A stretch of 64,000 bases of DNA from Mesorhizobium sp. WSM2240 (GTDB lineage: Bacteria; Pseudomonadota; Alphaproteobacteria; Rhizobiales; Rhizobiaceae), in contig NZ_CP159253.1 of NCBI RefSeq assembly GCF_040438645.1, positions 4,454,501 through 4,518,500 on the forward strand, read 5' to 3'. Positions 45,194 through 54,374 of the stretch are shown here, one piece after another. The notes under the pieces are model-generated. The model made no database searches. It worked only from the letters and a program-made list of their open reading frames with translations, and had not been told where the DNA came from. Positions within the stretch are counted from its first letter, which is position 1, and each line of letters opens with the position of its first letter. The translations under genes and the position numbers were made by a program.

Positions 45194-46186
45194 CTATCGG
45201 GCCGGCAGCGGCGGAATCTGGCCGAGTGGGATAAAGCCGAGCGTAGCCCTGCCCTTGGCTATCCTCAACGGCAGCGACGGCGCATTGCCGAGCATTGCCA
45301 GACCGGAAAAAGCCTGCTCGATCTGATCGCGCTTTTCGGGAACCGCCTCGGCGAGAACCGCCGACAGCCCCTTCGGGTCGCGGATGGTGATGTTCAGATT
45401 GGCGTCGATCAGGCCGGCATCGTCAACCGAAAAAGGCCCGCTCAGCGTGACGCCGGCATTCTCCCCGGTCGACAGCGCAAGTTCCCGGATCGTGCCCGAC
45501 TGCCCTCGCAGATCCTTCACTTTTTCCCCGAGCAGCCGGACGCCGTCATTGATGGTGATGTCGGACTGGCCCGACAGCGGCGGCACTTTGCGCCCATCGA
45601 GCAGGCTCGAATCGAGCGCCAGCCCGCTAACGCTGCCGGCAAGATCGAGATTCTGCTCGTTAGGCCGCATATGCGCCTGGAAATTTTCGGCGGCAAGCAG
45701 CGGCGCGCCGTCGGCCGTCGCGGCTTTCAGCCGGACGCCTTCGAGCGACAGCCTTTGCGGCAGCGGCGTCGAAAGCCGGGCGCTGGCGCGCAGATTTTCC
45801 CAGTCGAGCGCGAAAGCCCCGGCCCTGGCGCTGTCGATCCTCGCCGGACCGTCGAGTTCAGCCACGAGCCGCATGGGATCGTAGATCTGGCCGGCGGAGC
45901 GGAAATTTCCCGCTGCAAGGCTGACGCCCTGCGCGGCATCCGAAAACGCGACCCTGTCGCAGAACAGGCCGATGCGGAACGGGTAGCCGCGCGCGGTCGG
46001 GTTGGCGCAATCGGCTTTCACGCCGTCGCGGTTGAGCGCCGTGATCGCCGTTTTCGCCTCCGCCTCCAGCCTGCCCGCGAGCCAAAACCAGCCGAGGCTG
46101 TAGCCGCCGAAAAGCACGACGACGAATACGCCGAGCCAGAAGAAGCGACGGCTGTAATTGGGCTTGGTGCGTTCGGTCGTGGCCAT
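45194..46186 (-). CDS. DUF2125-domain protein
   Basis: This 330-residue protein has one N-terminal membrane anchor (RFFWLGVFVVVLFGGYSLGW), then a mostly beta-strand periplasmic domain starting GRLEAEAKTAI and including NPTARGYPFRIGLFCD, the hallmark of DUF2125. Such proteins resemble lipid-channel or AsmA-like folds; the function is unknown. The ATG at 46186 is chosen over one 21 codons upstream that lies beyond the family start. It is convergent with the lipid kinase gene. Confidence 0.88.
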   Translation of the reverse strand: MATTERTKPNYSRRFFWLGVFVVVLFGGYSLGWFWLAGRLEAEAKTAITALNRDGVKADCANPTARGYPFRIGLFCDRVAFSDAAQGVSLAAGNFRSAGQIYDPMRLVAELDGPARIDSARAGAFALDWENLRASARLSTPLPQRLSLEGVRLKAATADGAPLLAAENFQAHMRPNEQNLDLAGSVSGLALDSSLLDGRKVPPLSGQSDITINDGVRLLGEKVKDLRGQSGTIRELALSTGENAGVTLSGPFSVDDAGLIDANLNITIRDPKGLSAVLAEAVPEKRDQIEQAFSGLAMLGNAPSLPLRIAKGRATLGFIPLGQIPPLPAR

Positions 46187-46300
46187 GCCTGGCTCTATCC
46201 TTTGTCTCGGCGTGTTCGGGGAAATCCCGTTCCCACGCGTCGTAATCATGCGCTACGTATGGCTCGAAACGGATGCTTCGGTCGGAGTTGGCTTGGCGAT

Positions 46301-46828
46301 ATGGGCGATTTTTGGGTTTTTGGCTATGGGTCGCTGATCTGGCGTCCCGGTTTTGCCCATGTGGACACGCAGCGCGCCCGGCTTTTCGGCTTCCGCCGCT
46401 CGCTCTGCGTGCGCTCTTTCGTGCATCGAGGCACGCCCGACCGCCCCGGCCTGGTGCTGGGGCTCGACCGCGGCGGCTCCTGCGTCGGCCTCGCTTTCCG
46501 GGTGCCGGACGAATTGCGCGGCGAAGTGCTGGCCCATCTGCGCGAGCGCGAACTGGTGACCAGCGTATATCTCGAACGCACGCTGCCGGTGCGGCTGGCG
46601 AATGGCGGGATTACGCAGGCGGTGACCTACATCGTCGACCGCGGCCACGTGCAGTATGCCGGCAATCTCGACGAGGAGCACGCGGCCTCGATCGTGTCCG
46701 GCTCGGTCGGCCAGTCGGGGCCAAACGAGGAATACGTTTTCAACACGCTCCGCCACCTCGAAGCGCTCGGAATCCGCGATCACTGGCTGGAGGCGGTAGG
46801 GAAAAGGCTGGCTGTCGATCCAGACTGA
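46301..46828 (+). CDS. Gamma-glutamylcyclotransferase, ChaC-like
   Basis: This 175-residue protein opens with FWVFGYGSLIWRPGF, the ChaC substrate-binding loop, and retains a late acidic NEEYVFNTLRHLEALG containing the probable catalytic Glu. ChaC enzymes split glutathione into 5-oxoproline and Cys-Gly. An ATG at 46259 would add 14 residues. It is divergent from the DUF2125 gene. Confidence 0.88.
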   Translation: MGDFWVFGYGSLIWRPGFAHVDTQRARLFGFRRSLCVRSFVHRGTPDRPGLVLGLDRGGSCVGLAFRVPDELRGEVLAHLRERELVTSVYLERTLPVRLANGGITQAVTYIVDRGHVQYAGNLDEEHAASIVSGSVGQSGPNEEYVFNTLRHLEALGIRDHWLEAVGKRLAVDPD

Positions 46829-46890
46829 ACCTGATCCCAGCATAAAGATTTAGAAGAATACCTTCTTGAATCTGCGAACCGAGGGCTGCG

Positions 46891-46919
46891 TTGTTAAATC
46901 GTATTCCCGGTGTTACTAT
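46891..46919 (+). promoter_or_regulatory. Candidate promoter of the EEP-family gene
   Basis: TTGTTA (46891-46896), a 17-bp spacer and TACTAT (46914-46919) form a sigma-70-like pair 55 bp upstream of the start. The whole 146-bp leader is AT-rich compared with the genes around it. Confidence 0.35.
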
Positions 46920-46974
46920 ACACGCTTGTCACAAACTTCGAATATATTTATGAAGTCGCAAGTGGGGGAAGAAC

Positions 46975-48036
46975 ATGAACCTGAAGCGGCTAACCGTCGG
47001 AACCTTCAATCTTTATAATCTCAACGAACCGAGCATGCCCGTCTACACGGACAGGAATGGCTGGTCGCAGGCCGAATACGACCTGAAGATCGATTGGACA
47101 ATGAACGTTATTCGCATGCTTCAGCCCGACATATTCGGGTTTCAGGAATTGTGGCACGCGGCTTCGATCAACCGGGCGGTGGAGGCTTCCGGCCTCGCCG
47201 GCGAATACGACGTGGTTGCGCCGCCGGACGCGATCGGGGAGCGCATCGTCTGCGCCGCAATCGTGCGCAAGGGATTGATGAGCAGCGAACCCGATTGGAT
47301 CGTCAATTTCCCGGACAAGTTCATCCTGCAAAGCTCCGGAGACGATCCGCAGACTCCGGAGATCCGCGTCGACATCGACAGCTTTTCGCGGCCCGTGCTC
47401 CATTTTACGATCAAGCCGCGTGAAGCGCTCGATGACGTGCATGTCTATGTCTGTCATTTCAAGTCGAAGGCGCCGACGAAAGTATTCCGCGAGAGTTGGT
47501 TCAGGGCCGACGAAGCCACCTACAAGAAGCACGCGACTGGGGTGGGTTCGGCGATCTCGACCATTCGACGGACCGCGGAGGCGGCGGCGCTGCGGTTCAT
47601 GCTATCCGAACAGATGAAAGGCACCGGCACGCCGGTGATCGTGCTCGGAGACATCAATGACGGCCAGCACAGCAACACGGCTAACATACTGACGGAACAG
47701 CCGAGATATCTGGTCGGCGATTCGGTGGGCGGCGGCGACACCAGCCTGTACGCCGCCCAGACACTCCAGGAGTACCGCAACACCCGCGACGTGTATTACA
47801 CCCACATACACCAGGACATCATGGAGTCGCTCGACCACATTCTGGTCAGCGAGGAATTTTACGACAACAGCAGAAAACGCGTCTGGATGTTCGACGGGAT
47901 GACCGTCAACAACGATCATCTGAACTTCGACAATCATAAGGAAATCGGCACCAACGACCACGGGATCATCTGCGCCACGTTCAAATACAAGCCGATCAAG
48001 GCGGAGGCGAGAGCGATCGTCGAAGGCGATGTTTAG
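46975..48036 (+). CDS. Endonuclease/exonuclease/phosphatase-family protein
   Basis: This 353-residue protein has the EEP fold motifs in order: TFNLYNL with Asn (residues 10-16), FGFQELWH with the metal Glu, VYVCHFKSKAP, VIVLGDINDG with the catalytic Asp-Asn pair, SLDHILVS and TNDHGIICATF with the final His. There is no signal peptide. The family includes DNA repair nucleases and phosphodiesterases of lipids and nucleotides; this protein's substrate is unknown. GTGGGGGAAG precedes the ATG. It stands alone behind its own AT-rich promoter, and its codons are less GC-biased than its neighbours. Confidence 0.85.
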   Translation: MNLKRLTVGTFNLYNLNEPSMPVYTDRNGWSQAEYDLKIDWTMNVIRMLQPDIFGFQELWHAASINRAVEASGLAGEYDVVAPPDAIGERIVCAAIVRKGLMSSEPDWIVNFPDKFILQSSGDDPQTPEIRVDIDSFSRPVLHFTIKPREALDDVHVYVCHFKSKAPTKVFRESWFRADEATYKKHATGVGSAISTIRRTAEAAALRFMLSEQMKGTGTPVIVLGDINDGQHSNTANILTEQPRYLVGDSVGGGDTSLYAAQTLQEYRNTRDVYYTHIHQDIMESLDHILVSEEFYDNSRKRVWMFDGMTVNNDHLNFDNHKEIGTNDHGIICATFKYKPIKAEARAIVEGDV

Positions 48037-48051
48037 GCTGGAGCCGACGCA

Positions 48052-48861
48052 CTAGCCGGCGGTTGACCGCTCGCCGACTCCCACCCCCAACTCCCTCAAC
48101 CTCTGTACCGCCGTCGGCGGCATGGGCGGCGGGTTCTCCGAACGGGCAGCCTCGATCAGGAACTGGTCGCAGGCGGCTTCGGTCTCCGAAACCAGCCGCC
48201 GCATGAATTCCTCCTTCTCGAGGCCGGGCGGGATGGGAGGCAGAAACCGCGCCTTTATCGTGCCGGGATAGCGCAGGAATTTGCGGCGCGGCCAGTAGAG
48301 GCCGGCGACATGCGCCACCGGCACCACCGGAATGTCGAGCTGCGCGTAGAGTTCGACGATGCCCCATTTGTAGGCCGGCTCGTCGCCCGGCGCGCGGCGC
48401 GTGCCTTCCGGGTAGATGATGAGCTGGCGGCTGTTGCGCGCGAGCTCCGCCTTGGTCGCTGCGATCACAGCCTTCAGCGCCTTGGAGCGGCTGCCCCGGT
48501 CGACCGGAATCATCCGCATCTTCATGATGTACCAGCCGAAGAAGGGGATCCAGGTCAGTTCCCGCTTCAGGATGTAGAGCGCATCGGGAATGTGCGGCAG
48601 GAAGGCGATCGTGTCCCAGAAGGACTGGTGCTTCGGCGCCAGGATGTACGAGCCATCCGGCAGGTTTTCGAGGCCGGTGATCTCGCTTTTCGTGCCGGCG
48701 ATCTTTTCCTGCAGCCACAGGCTCGTGCTGGCCCAGAATTTCGGCACGAACCAGGCGCGGTGGCGCGGCGCGAGGAAGTAGTAGGGCGTCCAGAAGATCA
48801 TCTGGAGAATCAGGCTGAGATAGAAGGCGATGTTGAAAGCCAGCGAGCGGATTTGCAGCAT
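48052..48861 (-). CDS. 1-acyl-sn-glycerol-3-phosphate acyltransferase (PlsC-like)
   Basis: This 269-residue membrane-bound acyltransferase has an N-terminal membrane helix (FNIAFYLSLILQMIFWTPYYF) and the HX4D motif as KHQSFWDT (near residue 96). IPVDRGSRSKALKAV and the glycerol-phosphate-binding YPEGTRRAPGD follow. It adds the second acyl chain in phospholipid synthesis. It is last in the minus-strand ftsE-ftsX-ydcF-plsC order seen widely in Rhizobiales. Confidence 0.9.
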   Translation of the reverse strand: MLQIRSLAFNIAFYLSLILQMIFWTPYYFLAPRHRAWFVPKFWASTSLWLQEKIAGTKSEITGLENLPDGSYILAPKHQSFWDTIAFLPHIPDALYILKRELTWIPFFGWYIMKMRMIPVDRGSRSKALKAVIAATKAELARNSRQLIIYPEGTRRAPGDEPAYKWGIVELYAQLDIPVVPVAHVAGLYWPRRKFLRYPGTIKARFLPPIPPGLEKEEFMRRLVSETEAACDQFLIEAARSENPPPMPPTAVQRLRELGVGVGERSTAG

Positions 48862-48926
48862 GAAAGGGCCTGATCGAGGGACGCCTCCGCTGGTTACACC
48901 AAGTGCCCGGAAAAGGAAAATGCGGC

Positions 48927-49655
48927 TCAGCGAGGAGCGAAACCGGCCGACGAGGCGGTGGCGATGTCTTCGCTGCTCGTGCGCACCGGCACGACGCCGC
49001 GCGCCAGCGCCACGAGGTATTTATTGTATTCGGTGAACAGCACCCGGAGCGCACCCGGCTTGGTCACCCAGCCGCCATTGTCCAGCCTGGTGTTGACCAC
49101 AGGATAGGGCTGGAGCTCGGCGTCGCCGATGTACCGTCCCATTTCCAAAAGGCTGCGCGGCATGTGGTAGTTGTTGGTCACGAGGATGACGCTGCCGTAA
49201 TGGTGGCTGCGCACCCATTTGGCGCTCTCTTCGGCGTTGCCGATCGTGTCCAGCGCGGCATGGTCGATGTCGACGCAGCAGGAGAACAGCGTCCTGTCCG
49301 CGCCGGTCGCGGCTCGGAGTTCGTCGCGGTCGGCAACCGGGTTGACACCGCTGATCAACAGCCGCTCGCCCTTGCCGGATTTCAGCAGTTCGAGGCCGGC
49401 GTCGATCCGAGCTTGTCCGCCGGTCAGAACGATGATCGCATCGGCCCTGGGCAGGTCCTCGGGCGTGGCCATCCCGCTTACGTGGCTGGCGAAGAGGCCG
49501 AAGCCTGCGGCGAACAGAACGGCCGCCGCCACGAGCGAAAATGCAGCAATGCGAAGAAGAGACACGAGGCGGCGCGGCTTCATCTGGCCATGATGTCCCG
49601 TGCCGCCGTTTCCGGCGGCGGCAGTCGAATCGGTCGAGTTCGGCCCGTTCACCAT
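48927..49655 (-). CDS. YdcF-family (DUF218) protein
   Basis: This 242-residue protein has one N-terminal membrane segment (LLRIAAFSLVAAAVLFAAGFGLFA) followed by a DUF218 domain. The domain opens ADAIIVLTGGQARIDAGLELL and continues with LLISGVNP, VTNNYHMPRSL and a late EYNKYLVA. The fold is related to SAM-binding and envelope-maintenance proteins such as SanA and ElyC; activity is unknown. GGAG precedes ATG 49655, which is preferred to one 18 codons upstream. Confidence 0.88.
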   Translation of the reverse strand: MVNGPNSTDSTAAAGNGGTGHHGQMKPRRLVSLLRIAAFSLVAAAVLFAAGFGLFASHVSGMATPEDLPRADAIIVLTGGQARIDAGLELLKSGKGERLLISGVNPVADRDELRAATGADRTLFSCCVDIDHAALDTIGNAEESAKWVRSHHYGSVILVTNNYHMPRSLLEMGRYIGDAELQPYPVVNTRLDNGGWVTKPGALRVLFTEYNKYLVALARGVVPVRTSSEDIATASSAGFAPR

Positions 49656-49724
49656 ACGATGGTTAACTCCGAATCGCCGTCTTGAACAGCGCCAACGCGC
49701 GTCGTGCACCGGTTCTGCACCTAG

Positions 49725-50714
49725 TCAGCCTCCATCCGGACGGCCGACGTCTATGTCACTTAAATAGGTCACGACCGTGAAATGCGAAGTCGCCGCCGTC
49801 AGCGCGCCGACGACCGCCACCACCAGCGCCACGCCGGCATAGCCGGTCACGCCTATGGCGAAATTGCCGAACAGCGCCGTCGCCTGGTCGGCCTCGGGCG
49901 TGGCGAGGTTCATCGACGACCACCAGGAAAACACGATGAACACCACGATGGCCGCCAGGCCTCCAACGGCCGCGCCCTTCATGCCGGTGAGCAGGAAGTG
50001 GCGCCGGAATTCGCTGGCGATGAAGCGTGCCTCGGCGCCGACGAAATGCAGCACCTCGATGATGTGACCATTGCCGGCCATGGCGCCGCGCGTGGCGAAC
50101 ACCACCGACAGCACCGTCGCCGAGAGCATCAGCACCAGCACCGCCACGCCGAGCGTGACGGTGGTTCGCGCCATGGCGACCAGCCGGTCGACCCATGTGC
50201 GGTGGTCGTCGAGCGCAGCGCTCGGGACTTCCGCGGCGAGCAGGGCCCGCATGGACGCGAAATCCGGCGGGTTGTCCTGGTCTATGGTGACGATGACCAG
50301 CCGCGGCACCGGCAGTTCGTCGATATTCAGCCCGGCGCCGAGCCAGGGTTCGAGCAGCCGCGCAGTCGCCGCGCGGTCGATGATCCTGGCGTTGCGCACG
50401 CCGGCGAACTCGCTGGCGATGCGCTGGGCGGTAGCCAGTGCGGCCTCCATGTCGAGCCCTTCCGAGGGCTTGATCTGGATCGTCGCCTCGCGCGCGATCT
50501 GGTTTTCCCAGACCGATGCCGTGTCGCGCACCAGCGTGACCGCGCCAAGCGTCAGGCAGGACAGGAAGGTCATGATGGCGATGACGGAGATCAGCGCACG
50601 GCCGGCGATGTTCTGTGACGGCACGATCGGCGCTAACTTGCGCTGCGCGCGCTCCTTGGCCGGACGTGCCTCGTCCAAGCCATGCCCGTCATGCTGCTCG
50701 GCCAGTTCAGTCAT
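49725..50714 (-). CDS. ftsX: Cell division protein FtsX
   Basis: This 329-residue inner-membrane protein has four membrane segments (near residues 40-62, 185-207, 235-260 and 283-308) and a periplasmic loop after the first one (TIQIKPSEGLDMEAAL...). With FtsE it forms the ABC-like complex that controls cell-wall hydrolases at division. Its start overlaps the ftsE stop by 8 bp. Confidence 0.9.
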   Translation of the reverse strand: MTELAEQHDGHGLDEARPAKERAQRKLAPIVPSQNIAGRALISVIAIMTFLSCLTLGAVTLVRDTASVWENQIAREATIQIKPSEGLDMEAALATAQRIASEFAGVRNARIIDRAATARLLEPWLGAGLNIDELPVPRLVIVTIDQDNPPDFASMRALLAAEVPSAALDDHRTWVDRLVAMARTTVTLGVAVLVLMLSATVLSVVFATRGAMAGNGHIIEVLHFVGAEARFIASEFRRHFLLTGMKGAAVGGLAAIVVFIVFSWWSSMNLATPEADQATALFGNFAIGVTGYAGVALVVAVVGALTAATSHFTVVTYLSDIDVGRPDGG

Positions 50715-51366
50715 AGATGTCGAGCCTCCCGCCGGACAGGATCATGCGGCGTGCGTCGACCTGTTCCATCAGGCCGAGATCGTGGGTGGCGATCACCACA
50801 GCGGTGCCGAGCCGGTTGAGTTCGATGAACAGCCTGAGCAGTCGTCTGGCCAGCGGCGGATCGACATTGCCGGTCGGCTCGTCGGCCAGCAGGATTTCAG
50901 GCTGCTCGATAAGCGCCCGGGCGATCGCGGCGCGCTGCTTCTCGCCGCCTGACAAGACCGGAGGCAGCACATGCATGCGCTCGCCGAGCCCGACCCATTT
51001 CAGGAGCTCGATGACGTCGGTGCGGTAGCTCGCCTCCTCGCGCCCGCGCACGCGCAGTGGCAGCGCCACATTCTCGTAGGTGGTCATGTGGTCGAGCAGG
51101 CGGAAATCCTGGAACACCACGCCGATGCGCCGGCGCAGCATCGGCAGTTCGTGCCTGGTAATGCGCGAGCGGTCCTTGCCGAAGACATTGATCAGGCCTC
51201 GCGTGGGCTTGAGCGACAGGAACAGCAGCCTGAGCAGCGTCGTCTTGCCGGCGCCCGAAGGTCCGCTCAGGAACTGGAACGAGCGCTGCGGAATGTGGAA
51301 GGAGATGTCGCGGAGAATCTCCGGTCCCATTCCGTAACGCAGGCCGACATTCTCGAAGCGAATCAA
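50707..51366 (-). CDS. ftsE: Cell division ATP-binding protein FtsE
   Basis: This 219-residue ABC ATPase has Walker A GPSGAGKT (near residue 38), the signature LSGGEKQR, Walker B EILLADEPTGNVD and the switch His in ATHDLGL. It opens IRFENVGLRYGMGPEILRDISF, a typical FtsE start. It heads the minus-strand ftsE-ftsX-ydcF-plsC group and is divergent from the DUF3426-like gene. Confidence 0.94.
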   Translation of the reverse strand: MIRFENVGLRYGMGPEILRDISFHIPQRSFQFLSGPSGAGKTTLLRLLFLSLKPTRGLINVFGKDRSRITRHELPMLRRRIGVVFQDFRLLDHMTTYENVALPLRVRGREEASYRTDVIELLKWVGLGERMHVLPPVLSGGEKQRAAIARALIEQPEILLADEPTGNVDPPLARRLLRLFIELNRLGTAVVIATHDLGLMEQVDARRMILSGGRLDIYD

Positions 51367-51552
51367 CTCATGAACCCTGGATTTTTGGAGCGCCGAATAC
51401 GGGCTGCCTGTCTCGATCGACCATCGGTCCGCATGGTTAACCGGCGGTTAAATTTTCTGCGGTTTTGGCCCCATATCCGCCCGGTGGCAGCGAAGCGTTA
51501 ACCAATTCCGTTTACCTCCGCAGCGGGGGACGATCGAAGGCTGGCCGGCATC

Positions 51553-52176
51553 ATGGCAGACCAACGCACCGCACGCCCGGTTTCCGGCGAAATCATGGCC
51601 GGCAGGGGCGCGCATTCCCTGCCGTCGAGTTCCGTTGCGGCATTCGACGACATTGTCGACGCCGACTACGAGACCGTCTCGCCGCCCGAGCGCGACCCCG
51701 ACCGCTCCAGATTCCCCGCCGCTCCCCGACATGCGGCAGGCGGCATGGCAATGCTGCGTAGCGCCGGCGACGATCTCACCGCCAGGGGCCCGGTGCGCGG
51801 CGGACCGATATTCTGGACGTTCGGCATGGCCGCCGTCGCCGCTGCGTTCTGGGTTTCAGGCGGGCACGCTCTCATCCGCGGCGCCTCGCCGCAGCCTGCC
51901 GCCGCGCTGACCATTTCGGGCGTTTCGTCGCGCATCCAGACCGCCGGCGAAAAGAGCTTTCTGCATGTCGACGGCCATGCCGCCAATGACGGCAAAGGGG
52001 CTGCGGCGCTGCCGCCTCTCGAAATACGCGTCGCCTCCAATGACGGCCGGGTGACCCGCTACAAACTGGGGACATACGCCCGACAAATGGAACCCGGCGA
52101 ACGTTTCGCCTTTTCGAGCAGGCTCGACGTGCCTAAAAGCGGAGTGAAGACCGTTTTGGTCACATTCGGCGAGTAG
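51553..52176 (+). CDS. DUF3426-like membrane protein without zinc finger
   Basis: This 207-residue protein has a polar, probably disordered N-terminus (1-80), one membrane segment (GGPIFWTFGMAAVAAAFWVSGG, about 83-104) and a beta-rich C-terminal domain. That domain (ALTISGVSSRIQTAGEKSFLHVDG ... VLVTF) resembles DUF3426. Relatives next to ftsE in other rhizobia usually begin with an MJ0042-type CxxC zinc ribbon; none is present here. Function unknown. It lies 9 bp before hpt. Confidence 0.75.
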   Translation: MADQRTARPVSGEIMAGRGAHSLPSSSVAAFDDIVDADYETVSPPERDPDRSRFPAAPRHAAGGMAMLRSAGDDLTARGPVRGGPIFWTFGMAAVAAAFWVSGGHALIRGASPQPAAALTISGVSSRIQTAGEKSFLHVDGHAANDGKGAAALPPLEIRVASNDGRVTRYKLGTYARQMEPGERFAFSSRLDVPKSGVKTVLVTFGE

Positions 52177-52185
52177 GAATTGATC

Positions 52186-52728
52186 ATGCCAATCGTTCGC
52201 GGCAAACAAATCGAGGTGCTGTTCTCCGCCTCGACCATCGCCAGGCGCAATCTCGAACTCGCCAAGGAGATCGCCGCCCACGACTACACCGATCTGCTGG
52301 TCATTTCGGTGCTGAAAGGCTCGTTCATCTTCGCCGCCGACCTGATCCGCGCCATGCACGATGTCGGCCTGTCGCCGGAGGTCGAGTTCATCTTCATCTC
52401 CAGCTATGGGACGGGCACGACCAGCGGCGAGGTCCGGGTGCTCCGCGACATCGACAACGAGGTCAAGGGCCGCGACGTGCTCCTGATCGACGACATCCTC
52501 GAATCCGGCAAGACGCTGTCTTTCACGCGCGACTTGATGCTGTCGCGCGGCGCCAAGAGCTGCGCCATCGCCGTTCTGCTCGACAAGCGCATGCGCCGGC
52601 AGACTACGCTCAACGCCGACTATGTCGGCTTCGACTGCCCGGATTATTTCGTTGTCGGCTACGGCATGGACGTCGCCCACGCTTTCCGCGAACTGCCATT
52701 CGTCGGCGTGGTGAAGGGCGACGCCTGA
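52186..52728 (+). CDS. hpt: Hypoxanthine phosphoribosyltransferase
   Basis: This 180-residue purine salvage enzyme makes IMP or GMP from hypoxanthine or guanine and PRPP. The PRPP-binding motif is VLLIDDILESGKTL (about residues 100-113). The active-site flexible loop ISSYGTGTTSGEVRV and the base-binding DYVGFDCPDYFVVGYGMD are present. TAGGA precedes ATG 52186; a TTG two codons upstream is possible. Confidence 0.94.
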   Translation: MPIVRGKQIEVLFSASTIARRNLELAKEIAAHDYTDLLVISVLKGSFIFAADLIRAMHDVGLSPEVEFIFISSYGTGTTSGEVRVLRDIDNEVKGRDVLLIDDILESGKTLSFTRDLMLSRGAKSCAIAVLLDKRMRRQTTLNADYVGFDCPDYFVVGYGMDVAHAFRELPFVGVVKGDA

Positions 52729-52733
52729 GCGGC

Positions 52734-53372
52734 ATGACGATCAAGCTCTACGGCTACAGCTACAGCGTCTATCTGCGCATAGTGCGCATGACGATGCTGG
52801 AAAAAGGCGTTGTCTGGAGCCATGTCGAGGTCGATCCCTTCGCCGAAGAAATCCTGCCGGACTATATCGCGCTGAACCCGTTCGGGCGCGTGCCGACCCT
52901 CGACCATGACGGCTTCGTGCTCTACGAGACCACGGCGATCACCCGCTACATCGACGAGATGTTTGCCGGGCCGAGCCTTCAAGCCGAAGCGCCGCGCCAA
53001 CGGGCGCGGATGAACCAGATCATCGCCATCGCCGATTCCTACGGCTACTGGCCGATGGTGCGGCAGGTGTTTTCGCAGCGTGTCTTCAATGCCCAGCGCA
53101 GGACGCCGGACGAGGCGGTGATCGCCGAAGGGCTGGCGCGCTCGCGCAAGGTTCTGGCCGCGCTGGAATCTCTGGCCGGGGGCGGCGATTTCCTGATCGG
53201 CGACAGGCTGACGCTGGCCGACCTGCATCTCGGCGCGATGGTCGCCTATTTCACAGCAGCCGATGAGGGCGCGGCCGCGCTCGGCGACTATCCGAAGCTC
53301 GGCGCCTGGTGGGCAGCCTTCGAGAACCGAAAATCACTCGCGGAAACCGACCCGGGACTGCCGGGCGACTGA
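52734..53372 (+). CDS. Glutathione S-transferase family protein
   Basis: This 212-residue protein has a thioredoxin-like N-terminal domain (IKLYGYSYSVYLRIVRMTMLEKGV), the cis-Pro GRVPTLDHDG, the ETTAITRYID glutathione-binding block and a helical C-terminal domain (GGDFLIGDRLTLADLHLG). It starts 5 bp after the hpt stop, so the two may be cotranscribed. The substrate is unknown. Confidence 0.9.
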   Translation: MTIKLYGYSYSVYLRIVRMTMLEKGVVWSHVEVDPFAEEILPDYIALNPFGRVPTLDHDGFVLYETTAITRYIDEMFAGPSLQAEAPRQRARMNQIIAIADSYGYWPMVRQVFSQRVFNAQRRTPDEAVIAEGLARSRKVLAALESLAGGGDFLIGDRLTLADLHLGAMVAYFTAADEGAAALGDYPKLGAWWAAFENRKSLAETDPGLPGD

Positions 53373-53414
53373 GGCCCATCAAAGGTATTCGTCAGGCGCA
53401 ATTGCGCGCAGGTC

Positions 53415-54368
53415 TCATGACTTCGGCTGAGCTGCGAGCACATCCGGATGTTCGATCGCCTGACGACCGAAATCCGGAACGTCGATATCCTGGCCGGCCT
53501 CGATGATCGAGCGGCGCACGGCGCGGGTGCGGGTGAACATGTCGAACAGCTTGTCGCCGTCGCCCCAGCGTATGGCGCGCTGCAGCGAGGCGAGATCCTC
53601 GGAAAACCGCGCCAGCATTTCGAGGATCGCGTCCTTGTTGTGCAGGCAGACGTCGCGCCACATGGTCGGATCGGAGGCGGCAAGGCGGGTGAAGTCGCGG
53701 AAACCCGAGGCCGAGTATTTGATTACCTCGGTCTTGGTGACGGCTTCGAGATCGTCAGCTGTGCCGACGATGTTGTAGGCGATGATGTGCGGCAGATGCG
53801 AGACGATGGCCAGCACCATGTCGTGGTGCTCGGGGTCCATCGTGTCGATATTCGAGCCGCAGCGCCTCCAGAATTCGGACAGTTTTCCGAGCGCCGCGGC
53901 GTCGGTGCCGGGCAGCGGCGTGAAGATGCACCAGCGGTTCTCGAAAAGATCTGCGAAGCCGGCGTCGGGGCCGGATTTTTCCGTGCCGGCGAGCGGATGG
54001 CCCGGAATGAAATGGACGTTGGCCGGCATATGCGGTTCGATCTGTGCGATCACCGAACGCTTGGTCGAGCCGACATCGGTAACGATGGCGCCGGCCTTCA
54101 GCGCCGGCGCGATCTGCGCGGCGACTTCGCCCGACGAGCCGACCGGCACGGAGATGATGACGAGGTCGGCATCCCTGACTGCTTCCGCCGCGTCGGTCGT
54201 GTAGGAGTGGCCGAGGCCGAGCTCCTTCGCCCGCTTCAATGTAGCGGTGCTGCGCGTAGAGATGGCGATGTGGCCGGCCAGCTTCTCGCGGCGGATCACC
54301 CGGGCCAGCGACGAGCCGATCAGGCCGATGCCCACCAGGGCAATCTTTTCAAACATGGCTTCGGACAT
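53415..54368 (-). CDS. tyrC: Prephenate/arogenate dehydrogenase
   Basis: This 317-residue NAD(P)-dependent enzyme of tyrosine synthesis opens with the Rossmann motif IALVGIGLIGSSLARVI. It has VTDVGSTKRSV, the active-site HFIPGHPLAGTEKSG and VSHLPHIIAY with catalytic His residues. TyrC-type enzymes in rhizobia oxidise prephenate and/or arogenate. It follows hisC by 6 bp, the standard hisC-tyrC pair, in which the aminotransferase may also serve aromatic amino acids. Confidence 0.93.
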   Translation of the reverse strand: MSEAMFEKIALVGIGLIGSSLARVIRREKLAGHIAISTRSTATLKRAKELGLGHSYTTDAAEAVRDADLVIISVPVGSSGEVAAQIAPALKAGAIVTDVGSTKRSVIAQIEPHMPANVHFIPGHPLAGTEKSGPDAGFADLFENRWCIFTPLPGTDAAALGKLSEFWRRCGSNIDTMDPEHHDMVLAIVSHLPHIIAYNIVGTADDLEAVTKTEVIKYSASGFRDFTRLAASDPTMWRDVCLHNKDAILEMLARFSEDLASLQRAIRWGDGDKLFDMFTRTRAVRRSIIEAGQDIDVPDFGRQAIEHPDVLAAQPKS

Positions 54369-54374
54369 TTTCGG

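Noticed and set aside
45671..46300. Upstream extension of the ChaC-like gene to 385 residues
   Set aside because: The extra part is antisense to the DUF2125 gene and Arg-rich. The ChaC fold starts at 46301.
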